NCBI GenBank assembly: GCA_037179385.1
Contig: CM074179.1
Span: 71,819,683 to 71,883,682 of the forward strand
DNA length: 64,000 nt
Source of the DNA: Holothuria scabra
Lineage: Eukaryota; Echinodermata; Holothuroidea; Aspidochirotida; Holothuriidae
Direction of reading: 5' to 3'
The notes under the pieces were generated by a model that was given only the letters and a program-made list of their open reading frames with translations, did no database searches and was not told the origin of the DNA. Shown here one piece after another: positions 11,043 to 22,965 of the stretch (position 1 is its first letter; each line of letters opens with the position of its first letter). A program made the translations under genes and the position numbers.

Positions 11043-12726
11043 TTTTGCGATCGGAAATAGCCACTCAGGCAAAAACATGAGCGAATAAGGGACGACAGGA
11101 TTTCATAGGGGCAGTTCCCATTCTGTCGCCCCCTTACTAGGATTTTGAGTATCTATTTTTTATTGTGTTGCTTTGTTTTCTCCCCAGCACCAGCATGAGC
11201 TTTCCAGGAGACCTTACTGGTGTCAAGATATTCCTCTCTCTCTCTCCTTCTCTTCAAGAACAAAAAAAAAAAAAAAAAAAATTAACGTAGTACATTTCGG
11301 CTTAATCATTAAGGAGTAATTCACGTCTGTTAAACAGAAGGCTTTCATATTTTAAAGATTGATATTCATTAATACAGAAAGATATAGATCATCATACTGA
11401 TGGCGTATCGCAGAATTTTTCTAAAAATAACGTCCTTTAAGGAAATATTCGTTTTATGTGTTGCTCAAGAATAATTCATAGGCCCTCAAAACTTCAAAAC
11501 ATACATCTGTAACTGTTGCACAGCATGGTAACCCCGGCCTGTAAAAGGAGATAAAGCTATTTTGGGGGCTTATAACTTAGACTGAGTGTTACCAAATGTT
11601 TAAAGGTTTGTTCTTTGTATACATGCGTATTGGTGAATTTTATAGGTAAGATATCCCCAAATTATATTTTTTCAACCAGACTTATGTACATTCTAACGAA
11701 AGGCATAGAGAAGATTAGATTTTCACATGGATTGTAATGATAGACCCAATATGACTCATGATATATGTACATCAGAAGGTGCATTTCGGATCACTGCAGG
11801 TGGTATAAAGAATGGGGTACCCGACAGGTCCCACAATTGGCATAAAAACCCTCCAAATTGTGAACTGCAAATTAATTGTATTATTGGCGTTCAAAAATTA
11901 TTTTATCTCAAAGGATGATTTAAATGAACCATTAATCGCTGGGGATTCAAATAAAGAACAAATGGTTGCAGATAGAGGAGATGGATTCTCCAGGGAGGTG
12001 CGAATATTTCTATAACATCTCCCTGGATGATCCATGTAAATAAATGGAAAACCTCCTAATCTTAGTGTTGGTCAAGAGACACGTGAGGCAACCGGAGGCA
12101 GCTCATAGCAAAATATCCATAGGAAACTAAATTTCTGGGAAAACATCGGTTGCACGAAACATATCTTCTCGGTAAAGAATACTAGGAGGTCGGGCATTTT
12201 GGTAAAGACCTATATATCACCTCAAATGGGTCTCATGAGTTAAATTGTATGCCCCGAAAAATTGGATAAGCTAACATAAGTCTTCAAATATGTTAAACAG
12301 ACCCCTGGTACACCGAGGTATAAATTCTATTGCCCAACTTCATTCAGTGATAGATTTTTGTAAGTGTGGTTATAAGTGCATTGTTGCTTCCACTTTTATC
12401 ATATCTTGTTAATGTGTCCTTATAGGTGTTATAACAACAATTAACTGGTTGAGGTCAACTTGATTTTGTGATTTCAAAACTCTGTTGGAAAATAAAATTT
12501 AGAAGAAACTTCAGTTTCGAGTAAATCTTCTATTGTTGTCTCCTGGCAAATTGCATGCAGGATAAGATTCCTTAAAAAAAAAAATAACATTACAGCTCCA
12601 CTGCCGGGACTGTGTCATGTGGGGGAGTGGGTTGGGAAGTGATGAGATCATGGGTGATTCGGTTCTGATCATTTGTTTGCCAGTTTGGCTGTCATTTTGT
12701 TTTTCAAGCTTGGCTCATGCTGTTAT
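11043..12726. repeat. Duplication unit B, copy 1
   Basis: Aligns with 27,208-28,954 over the whole length with scattered substitutions and indels. It starts at GATCGGAAATAGCCACTCAG and ends near TTCATGCTGTTAT-like sequence. It lacks an ~85-bp stretch present in copy 2 (27,937-28,020). It contains an A-rich run near 11,263. No conserved reading frame survives the comparison of the two copies. Confidence 0.85.
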
Positions 12727-13189
12727 CCAAAGGTATTATAAACGTAGATACCAAACTCCTATCAATACACTGTAAGACGCGCTGACTCCTCACGGAGGCT
12801 CAATCAGAGGAGCGGAAGTGTTCATTTGACATGCGCACAGTTCTATTCGGTTCTCTGCGTGCACAAACTCCATTGTGACGAATTGTCAGAGTGCGTGCAT
12901 TTTCTCAAAGCGAGTTCTGTACGCCGACAATGCATTTCTCCGTGTAAAGGGAGTCCGAACTAATTGACGCGTACTTCCACGTGCTTGAAAAAAAAACACA
13001 GTAGTTGATTTTGTGTTTTGAGCGCGTAAGAATGTAAACGCGTGTATAGATGTGCCTGTGAAGATACCATAGAAATCAGTAAGCCAATGAACTTCAAACC
13101 AGTCGCTGTACGTCAATGTTCAAATGTTCTCAAGTAGAAAGCAGGCGAAGAAGCCTAAAACTGTTTCATGTACGTAAAATTTATTGAAG
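12727..13189. other. Spacer between B1 and A1
   Basis: Not matched elsewhere in the window as far as I can see. A minus-strand open frame (12886-13116, 76 codons) has no recognisable motif. Confidence 0.4.
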
Positions 13190-15080
13190 AACGTTGTGAC
13201 CATAGAAAATAAATAAATAAAAAAGAGAAAAAGAAAAGTCAATAAGGCTCCAAAGCAATATTTTTCTGTATATCTTCTTCATTTTGTTTTGTTTTGGTGT
13301 TAGGATTTGAGGACTTCATCGGAAATAAATCTTGAAATGTGCCCGGTGGCGAAGAAATCTTGAGGAATTTTTTAAGACAACCAGCCAAAATCCTGTAAGG
13401 CAATCTTTTGAAATACTGAAACGCAAAATAATGTCTCTTCTATCATATTTCGTATAAAGAATTTTTTTAAACGGCACTTTCGTCACCATGTTTGGTAATT
13501 TTTGCAACTTTCTGGTTCATAAATTGTCAGAACTTGAAAATCTCGCAATGAATAGCAATTATTCTTTCAAACATAAAAATATGAAGATAAATTGTTGGTG
13601 GTGATGTTGTGTGATAAATCTTCACCATATAGTTATTCAAACAGGAAAAAACACGACAACTACATTAAAAGTAAACATTGTGCTGGCATTTAGAAGGCAG
13701 TTGGTGGACCAATGATTGTGATCGACTCATGATCACCTACAAGGTACTTGTTTATACGAACCTAGGTTTCTACATTAAAGGTGAAACATAACAAATTTTA
13801 CTAAATGGCTGTGAAGGTTTTTCTAAGCTTTCTGAAATAAAAAAAATAACTTTGGTTAAGTGCATATTATTAACTTTAATTTGAAGAACTTAATTTTGAC
13901 TGAGGGGTTTATCCTAAATATTTAGCAAAAGGACATATTACGGCGGAAGGTATGACACATACTTCATTTCAAATAGATATAGATTTATCTTTCATAACTG
14001 TCATAAAGTTCAACGAAACTTAAAAATAGAAACACCACGACGAGTAAACAAGAATGATGCAGTGGCAAGTTCCACTGACTGGAATAAGAAAGTGTCTAGA
14101 AGGTTTTACTATTTAAATTGGCTAAACAAAAATGGTGTCTTCTAATGATTTAAGGTATATGGTGTAACTAGATATGTCAGAAATTGATACTGCATTTGTT
14201 ATGCATTAAAAAGGAGTCTTAGTCATACATGGTATTTTAAAAGTCTGGTTTTTTTTCCTGTTCCCAAGTTTATATACCGTACTTTTTCTTTTAAAGAGTG
14301 ATGAGATGCAAATTGAGCGCTATGTTTGAATATTTCGAAGCATATTGAGGAGTGCGTGGTGGTCCGTTAGGGGTGCTCTTTTGTCATAACAGAAGACACT
14401 CTCCTACTATTCCCAAATAATATCCTCAGAGTAGTTTTTTTTTTTTTTTGACGACTCCCAGGGATGCTAGACATGTCCCCGGTTCCTAACCCCATTGATC
14501 ACACTTCTGGGACCAGAAACAAATTAAAAATTCAAGAAGGGTTAGGTTATTCCAGAATTAGGTTCACTTGAGAAACTTGTCTAATCTGAACATAAGTGAG
14601 GATCTCACATATGGTTTTGTGTCCTTGGCCAAAATGCTTATAATGAATGAAACAGTGCCGCGTCTAGTTTAATAGTTTAAACTTAGTGTCTTCTCTCCAT
14701 CACCCTTATAGAGCCAAAACTAAGGTCAGAGGTAGGATTACCAGCAAAGATACGCTTGCTTTCTGATACTTCAAGTACCGTTATGGTAGTATTTTATGTA
14801 AAACGAAATGCAGAAACCGGTCTAAGACAAATTAGGGAACTTTGGTTTAAAATTGACTCTTTCCTCTTTCCGACGGCAAATCCAAGCGGATCGTTAGGAC
14901 GGCATCCGGTCGTTATAATTGTGTTATTTCTTTCGAATTTAGAAGGAAAAACTCTAAGTGGAGTCTGTGACAGTGCTCTTGGCCTTCAGTAGGCATTTTC
15001 GGGTCCATTGCTGATTACTCTCGCTGGAAAGATCGAAGGGAACTTCGATTCATCACGTATGAAATTTATTTCTGAAACAT

Positions 15081-15547
15081 TATGGTCAACTATGCACCGA
15101 CCCACACAATGGTCAATTATTGACTTCCAGTTTGATCAAATGTAATTTAAGGTCACGGTGCTATGGCCGAGTGGATAAAGGCGGTGGCCTTTTGAAGTTA
15201 TGAAGCTTAGCAACCGGGAGGTCTGGAGTTCGATTCCTGGCCGGCTCAAAGTAAGGTTGTTTTTTCATCCAAGAGCAATCTACGGTTTTCCCATCTGAAT
15301 TGGCCTTTCAAAAAATACCAAATTTGATCCAAATTTTTGAATTGGTTGCCACCTTACGTGAAGTTGTAATTCATAAGCCAATGGCTTCTTCCATATTCGT
15401 GGTCGCTTAGCGTCGCAAAACAACTACCCTTCAATGCCTGCTTATTACCATAAATTGGTAACTTTTACCACAGTTGTCGTAAACAACTTGACCATAGTTT
15501 TGGTCGGTGCATAGTTACCAAATTAATGACCACAATTGACCATATAC
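15081..15547. mobile_element. Putative TA-flanked MITE with a nested SINE (copy A1)
   Basis: It begins TATGGTCAACTATGCACCGA and ends, inverted, TATGGTCAATTGTGG, followed inward by a second inverted copy of ACTATGCACCGACC. The terminal TA could be a mariner-type TSD. In A3 (32,911-33,083) the same palindromic unit is present without the SINE and is cut by a hAT insertion. The family is unassigned. Confidence 0.4.
15149..15445 (+). mobile_element. tRNA-derived SINE (copy in A1)
   Basis: The head (15157-15248) resembles a class II tRNA (Ser/Leu-like). It has an A box TGGCCGAGTGG at 15164-15174 and a B box AGTTCGATTCC at 15227-15237 (10 of 11 to the pol III consensus), with a long variable-arm spacing. 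The T-arm stem does not pair and there is no clean acceptor stem, so it is not a working tRNA. About 190 bp of non-tRNA body follows. The segment is missing from the paralogous site in A3 (near 32,976-33,000), as expected for an insertion. I could not define a TSD. Confidence 0.7.
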
Positions 15548-16021
15548 TTGTAGAGTGCACGAGGTAACCCCAACTTCAGGTTGGAACCGCTATGAACAGC
15601 GTCAAATGGCAAGAAAAAATTTTTTACACTCTCTTCAAGTTTCAAGTTTTTTATTTTACATTCGAAATGTAAAGAATTCCATAACATATTCATAAAAGAA
15701 GTAGAATAAGTTAGTTCTGTATTTTCCTGCAGTAGGTTGAAGCGTGCTTTGATCAGTTTATGGATTTCAAGTTACCTTCTTTCTTCAAGAATGGTTTCTC
15801 ATTAGTAGAATTTTTGTACATATCCTTGGTAATTTTCGTTGTGATTCTACTTACTTATAGATTATACCGAGTATTTTAATTCACATTGAGAGTATACTCT
15901 TTAAAATAATTACCCAAACTTTCAAGACCATGTTTTGAAAAGTTTTGGAGTTTCCTAGTAACTCAAAATATTGAAACATTTAGCCCCATTTTGCAACTAG
16001 GCCACTCTTTCCTCAGACACC

Positions 16022-16271
16022 CAGTGGCGTAGCTACAGGGGCAGGCGGCTCTGAAGAAATGACGAATTCGGAAATTTGCCATTTTTGAAATCAGTACAAT
16101 AAGGTTTTGAAAGTTACAAATATTCGAGAAAGGACAAAAGTTTCAGAGCGCTTCGCACGCTGCAAATTATGTCTCTTTTAAAGTGGTGTTCACACTAAAA
16201 AATATGTAATACTTGGATGATTTTCCACCCTCCCCCCCCCCCCCCCGCAAAAAGGTGTAGCTACGCCGCTG
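16022..16271. mobile_element. hAT-like MITE, 250 bp (copy A1)
   Basis: The terminal inverted repeats CAGTGGCGTAGCTAC and CAGCGGCGTAGCTAC differ at one base. The interior has a C15 run and a GCGCTTCGCACGC word. The flanking 8-mers (CAGACACC, TGTTACCT) do not match, so the TSD has decayed or the ends are misplaced. It is present at the same place in A2 and A3, so it predates the duplication. Confidence 0.65.
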
Positions 16272-19200
16272 TGTTACCTAACCAGGACAGCAAAAAAATT
16301 GAAGCCAGATTCCCCACCCCTTCCACCCACTCACTTTTAAAATCAAATCGACGCCCCTGTGCTGATCAGCCTTATTATTAGACGGTCTCTACTGCCCACG
16401 AGTAATTTTTCTTTACTAATAAAAACAAATTTTCAAAGTCAATTTCTCAATTATGTAGGCTTTGAAGATGAGGCGTAAAATATATGAAACAGAAAAATGC
16501 AACCGAAAGAAGAATATCTCAGTTTTAATTTTCTTCCACACTATTTGGTAAAATAAAACTGGATTTTCATAGAAGACTTACTCTGCATGTCGTACAATAG
16601 TGTCTGCCACAAAGGCACTAGGCACGACAACAAATTAAATTCAGTCGACACAAAATCGGAATTTTGGGTTAAAGGGATAATTTCTCCCTGAAGGAGGCAT
16701 TGTTGTATCAAAATATAGTACCCCAAATCGTAGGGATCATTGGTTGTGCTTTTTTTTTTTGCGTTCTCAGAGATCACAAGTAACATTTACAAAGGACTAT
16801 TCAGGAAAGCAAGAAATCAAGTTACTTTCGAGCGCCTACAGAGATTGGTTACTCTGATCAGAATAACCTTTCACCTTTGCGGCTCAGCAGGGAAGACGAT
16901 CGGTAAAACGTGGCAAATTCCTTTAGCTTAGTAATGTAATTCAATGACAGCAAGTACTTCATATGCGTACTAAAATGTCCGACGTATAAAGCTACAGTTG
17001 GTATGACGGTTTAGAAAAGAGTGGATTCAAGGAAACCACCCGAATAATTTAAAATTAATTGGGTAGGTTATACTTGTCTGATGGTACGGTGGAACGATGT
17101 TCGTCGTCATAAATTAGTACTGGATTGAATTATAATTCTGAAAAGTTAAAAACAAGGTGAAAGTCTATCCGGTTTTGAAATACTTTTCACAGCTTCTCCA
17201 TTCCTCTCACCCAGAGCTATGGCTGGTATGGTATTTGATAGTCCAAGACCGCAATAGAGAGTTAAGAGATGACTAGTTTATCCAGTTATAAGATCAATTA
17301 GGAACTTCAAATTTATTCTCTTTTTCATGGGCATGTAGCAAAAGAGGACTCATTGTTTTCATATTGGTTTCATTCTTGTCTTTTTCTAAATGTTTGTTAG
17401 AAAAGGCAGATGGAAGCTGTGTTGCAACATCCTCGTAACAAATCAAAATTCAATGTCCAAACAGTTGCAATAATCCACTGTCAAGGTCCAAGAACAAACA
17501 TGCATTAAACAGTATACAGGGACATCATTCAGTGTCTGTCATACAGGAAATTTCTCTGCGTTCAGGAAGAATGTTTAGCTGATAACACTTCAGTTGCTGA
17601 AATGTTGGTGATCGACACAGATTCTGTCCAATTATTCGGTTTTTTGTCCAGTCACTCCAGTGAAAATTGCTGTGCTTCAACAACAATAGGCTCGTCCCAC
17701 TTTTAGCACTCCAATGACTGTGAAGCAAGATTTAAAAAATGTCCACTGTGTCCATCTCCTGTTGTAACCAAATAATGCCAGTTCAGTTTCCTACCTCCAA
17801 TCAACAAATTGTAAATTGCTAATTTACATTGAAAACGTCACATGTGCGCCCTGTAATGTGAAGAATGAAAAGCAGCTGTAAATATTCTGTACCTCTTTCA
17901 AAGGTTGGTCTTAATATATGCATGGTAAAGAAAAAATATTGATCTTCATTGTTTGGGGAACTTTCATGTGGATCTCTCATGTAATGTAAGAATCTATGGG
18001 AAAGCTTTCACTTGAACATTCCAAAGAGATTTAAGTCGTTTAATACCGTAGCCTGGCATGAACTATCATATTTACAATACAGCGTTAGACCACGGTTGAT
18101 ACTAATAGGCCGTATAACATTATTATAGTACTTGTATTACTAACGTTGGTATAATGCACGAAATTTTGGACGCACGAAAAACAATTGAACGAGATATACA
18201 AAACCTGAGGGCTCAGTCCACAAGCTTTAAAATTACTGAAACATTTTAAGACAACTCACCTCCTGCCGTGTGACGACATTGCCAAAAACCACGAAGGGTC
18301 TACACTCGGCTGCTAGCTTGAAGTTCCCCTCGTAAACAATAAACCATCAATGGTCGTCTATTAACTGACGGTATACTGCAGAGACTGTACAGTACATTTC
18401 CAATGTAAGGGCTGTATGCATCGAACGAAAACCGCATCTTTGCTACTTTACACTGCCTGTGTAAGCATGCACTGTGCTATATTCTACGGTGTACGCATTG
18501 TGTGTCATTCACCATATACTATAAACAAAGGATTCGAATTTGGCACCAAAATTAGTCTGGCCAGTACCAGCGGGTTAGTGTAGCTGAATAAGTTTGTCCA
18601 TCACTTGAGCTAGTCAAACTTTCCAATTCGAGGAGTCTACTCAGGCTAGTCCAACATAACATTAACTGTTAGTCAAGCAATGAAAATGAGTCGTTCCAAA
18701 ATACGGGTTAGTCCAGCTTTTGCCATCAAAGTTTAGTGGTAAAAAAACCTGAAAATGTAAGTTAAGCTGTTTTGACTAATTGCTGGAATAACAAATTGCT
18801 GGTCAAGCTGGCATTTGACGAACTCATTTTTTCATTGTAAAAGTTCCCTATTTATTTAGGAATTTAATATAAATTTGGGGTCACTAATGGGGTCTTGTTG
18901 AGACAATCACTCTTTGAAAAGTTCTAAAAATTTTGTGTCCTTACATGCAATCTGGTGCCAAGTGTGCTACATTTAAGATCTAAAACAATTTCATCAGAAT
19001 GAATTGCATCGCCAAATTCCCGCCTCCACTTGCGTACGCCACTGGGGTAAACCTCTAAAGAATTACCATTAAAATTGTAATCCCTGATAGATTTACCTTT
19101 TCGGGGTCATGCAGTTTTGGGTACATGAACCTCTGTGTAATGGCTCAGTATGTTAAGATGGCTTCCCTAATATACTGTTTTAATAGCTTTTGTTATTTAA

Positions 19201-21848
19201 CGCCATCGTACATATTTATAAAGTTCAAAACTCGTTCAAAGATGTAAGTTTACCAAAGTTTTACTTAGTTGTGATTTATGTTTCAAAATCTCTTAAGAGA
19301 AAATAACCTGGTAAGAACTGACAACATAGAATCCATATGAGAAATTAAAACTAAACGAGTGGGTGGAAAACTACCTTCCTAGCTGGGTATCCTAGAAAAG
19401 ACTGTATTTCGTTTCGAATAGTTTAAATAGCCTACAAAAATGCAAAACTGATATGTACTGTGACATTCTAAAATCGAATAAAATAATGTGCTGATCGTGG
19501 TGTTGCAACGAGACCCAATGAAAATCAATACAAATGAGAGAGAAATTCGTTTCTTGGTGGGGCGGAACCTGTTATGAGCGATGTAGTGCCCAATAGTATA
19601 TTGAGGGCTGGGGCACCGTTCGAGATTGAGAGATAAGGAGTGGAGTACACCGTAATAAACGGCACGTTAAATAAGTCTTCCTGTCAGAAATACTATCCAG
19701 CGGAGCGCGTTCATCAATTACAAAGCGTACAGAACATTTTGAAAAAGCACAACTCCTTAGCTAGAAATGGATTTCCCAAACTTATCAGCATAATTTACGC
19801 AGTTGCTATTTTTATTTTGCAGTTAAATCTTCACAAGGTAGAATATGAGCTAAGACGTTAAGCGTTAAGAACATAACCAGAAAAAAATGAAGATGCAAAG
19901 CTGCATTTTTTGTTTGTGCGAGTGGGGGAGAGTGCAACGTAATTGCGTAAGAAGATGATGCTTTATCGTGAAATAAAAAAGAAAAAAAAAGAAAAGTCAA
20001 TAAGGCTCCAAAGCAATATTTTTCTGTATATCTTCTTCATTTTGTTTTGTTTTGGTGTTAGGATTTGAGGACTTCATCGGAAATAAATCTTGAAATGTGC
20101 CCGGTGGCGAAGGAATCTTGAGGAATTTTTTAAGACAAGCAGCCAAAATCCTGAAAGGCAATCTTTTGAAATACTGAAACGCAGAATAATGTCTCTTCTA
20201 TCATATTTCGTATAAAGAATTTTTTTAAACGGCACTTTCGTCACCATGTTTGGTAATTTTTGCAACTTTCTGGTTCATAAATTGTCAGAACTTGAAAATC
20301 TCGCAATGAATAGCAATTATTCTTTCAAACATAAAAATATGAAGATAAATTGTTGGTGGTGATGTTGTGTGATAAATCTTCACCATATAGTTATTCAAAC
20401 AGGAAAAAACACGACAACTACATTAAAAGTAAACATTGTGCTGGCATTTAGAAGGCAGTTGGTGGACCAATGATTGTGATCGACTCATGATCACCTACAA
20501 GGTACTTGTTTATACGAACCTAGGTTTCTACATTAAAGGTGAAACATAACAAATTTTACTAAATGGCTGTGAAGGTTTTTCTAAGCTTTCTGAAATAAAA
20601 AAAATAACTTTGGTTAAGTGCATATTATTAACTTTAATTTGAAGAACTTTAATTTTGACTGAGGGGTTTATCCTAAATATTTAGCCAAAGGACATATTAC
20701 GGCGGAAGGTATGACACATACTTCATTTCAAATAGATATAGATTTATCTTTCATAACTGTCATAAAGTTCAACGAAACTTAAAAATAGAAACACCACGAC
20801 GAGTAAACAAGAATGATGCAGTGGCAAGTTCCACTGACTGGAATAAGAAAGTGTCTAGAAGGTTTTACTATTCAAACTGGCTAAACAAAAATGGTGTCTT
20901 CTAATGATTTAAGGTATATGGTGTAACTAGATATGTCAGAAATTGATACTGCATTTGTTATGCATTGAAAAGGAGTCTTAGTCATAGATGGTATTTTAAA
21001 TGGCTATGTTTGAATATTTCGAAGCATATTGAGGAGTGCGTGATGGTCCGTTAGGGGTGCTCTTTTGTCATAACAGAAGACACTCTCCTACTATTCCCAA
21101 ATAATATCCTCAGAGTAGTTTTTTTTTTTTTGACGACTCCCAGGGATGCTAGACATGTCCCCGGTTCCTAACCCCATTGATCACACTTCTGGGACCAGAA
21201 ACAAATTAAAAATTCAACAACGTCAGTCTCTTTAAGAAGGGGTAGGTTATTCCAGAATTAGGTTCACTTGAGAAACTTGTCTAATCTGAACATAAGTGAG
21301 GACCTCACATATGGTTTTGTGTCCGTGGCCAAAATGCTTATAATGAATGAAACAGTGCCGCGTCTAGTTTAATAGTTTAAACTTAGTGTCTTCTCTCCAT
21401 CACCCTTATAGAGCCAAAACTAAGGTCAGAGGTAGGATTTCCAGCAAAGATACGCTTGCTTTCTGATACTTCAAGTACCGTTATGGTAGTATTTTATGTA
21501 AAACAAAATGCAGAAACCGGTCTAAGACAAATTAGGGAACTTTGGTTTAAAATTGACTCTTTCCTCTTTCCGACGGCAAATCCAAGCGGATCGTTAGGAC
21601 GGCATCCGGTCGTTATAATTGTGTTATTTCTTTCGAATTTAGAAGGAAAAACTCTAAGTGGAGTCTGTGACAGTGCTCTTGGCCTTCAGTAGGCATTTTC
21701 GGGTCCATTGCTGATTACTCTCGCTGGAAAGATCGAAGGGAACTTCGATTCATCACGTATGAAATTTATTTCTGAAACATTATGGTCAACTATGCACCGA
21801 CCCACACAATGGTCAATTATTGACTTCCAGTTTGATCAAATGTAATTT

Positions 21849-22145
21849 AAGGACACGGTGCTATGGCCGAGTGGATAAAGGCGGTGGCCTTTTGAAGTTA
21901 TGAAGCTTAGCAACCGGGAGGTCTGGAGTTCGATTCCTGGCCGGCTCAAAGTAAGGTTGTTTTTTCATCCAAGAGCAATCTACGGTTTTCCCATCTGAAT
22001 TGGCCTTTCAAAAAATACCAAATTTGATCCAAATTTTTGAATTGGTTGCCACCTTACGTGAAGTTGTAATTCATAAGCCAATGGCTTCTTCCATATTCGT
22101 GGTCGCTTAGCGTCGCAAAACAACTACCCTTCAATGCCTGCTTAT
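21849..22145 (+). mobile_element. tRNA-derived SINE (copy in A2)
   Basis: Paralogue of the A1 SINE with the same A and B boxes (head at 21857-21948). It was inherited through the A1/A2 duplication rather than independently inserted, since its flanks are identical. Confidence 0.7.
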
Positions 22146-22722
22146 TACCATAAATTGGTAACTTTTACCACAGTTGTCGTTAACAACTTGACCATAGTTT
22201 TGGTCGGTGCATAGTTACCAAATTAATGACCACAATTGACCATATACTTGTAGAGTGCACGAGGTAACCCCAACTTCAGGTTGGAACCGCTATGAACAGC
22301 GTCAAATGGCAAGAAAAAAATTTTTACACTCTCTTCAAGTTTCAAGTTTTTTTATTTTACATTCGAAATGTAAAGAATTCCATAACATATTCATAAAAGA
22401 AGTAGAATAAGTTAGTTCTGTATTTTCCTGCAGTAAGTTGAAGCGTGCTTTGATCAGTTTATGGATTTCAAGTTACCTTCTTTCTTCAAGAATGGTTTCT
22501 CATTAGTAGAATTTTTGTACATATCCTTGGTAATTTTCGTTGTGATTCTACTTACTTATAGATTATACCGAGTATTTTAATTCACATTGAGAGTATACTC
22601 TTTAAAATAATTACCCAAACTTTCAAGACCATGTTTTGAAAAGTTTTGGAGTTTCCTAGTAACTCAAAATATTGAAACATTTAGCCCCATTTTGCAACTA
22701 GGCCACTCTTTCCTCAGACACC

Positions 22723-22965
22723 CAGTGGCGTAGCTACAGGGGCAGGCGGCTCTGAAGAAATGACGAATTCGGAAATTTGCCATTTTTGAAATCAGTACAA
22801 TAAGGTTTTAAAAGTTACAAATATTCGAGAAAGGACAAAAGTTTCAGAGCGCTTCGCACGCTGCAAATTATGTTCCTTTTAAAGTGGTGTTCACACTAAA
22901 AAATATGTAATACTTGAATGATTTTCCACCCTCTCCCCCCGCAAAAAGGTGTAGCTACGCCGCTG
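22723..22965. mobile_element. hAT-like MITE, 243 bp (copy A2)
   Basis: Same position and termini as the A1 copy at 16022. It is shorter because the C run has contracted. Confidence 0.65.

Larger units (their letters stand above)
13190..19973. repeat. Duplication unit A, copy 1 (A1), ~6.7 kb
   Basis: Nearly identical to 19,974-26,675 in direct tandem orientation. For example, AAGTCAATAAGGCTCC occurs at 13236 and 19994, an offset of 6,758. A1 contains a MITE pair and a tRNA-derived SINE (listed separately). Open frames seen in both A1 and A2 (14756-14992 plus, 17525-17728 minus) are shared only because the copies are recent; in the older copy A3 the 14756 frame is interrupted. I see no gene here. 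Confidence 0.92.

Noticed and set aside
14756..14992. 78-codon ORF shared by A1 and A2 as a conserved gene
   Set aside because: The copies are too recent for conservation to mean anything, and the homologous frame in A3 is interrupted by stops and indels.
15157..15248. Functional tRNA-Ser/Leu gene (and its copy at 21857)
   Set aside because: A and B boxes are good, but the T-arm stem does not pair and there is no proper acceptor stem. Presence/absence among paralogues fits a SINE.
16014..16279. 8-bp TSD for the 250-bp MITE
   Set aside because: The flanking 8-mers CAGACACC and TGTTACCT do not match in any copy well enough to claim a TSD.
17525..17728. 67-codon minus-strand ORF after a good acceptor, repeated at 24227
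   Set aside because: Same duplication argument; no motif, no partner exon, and the region is missing from A3.
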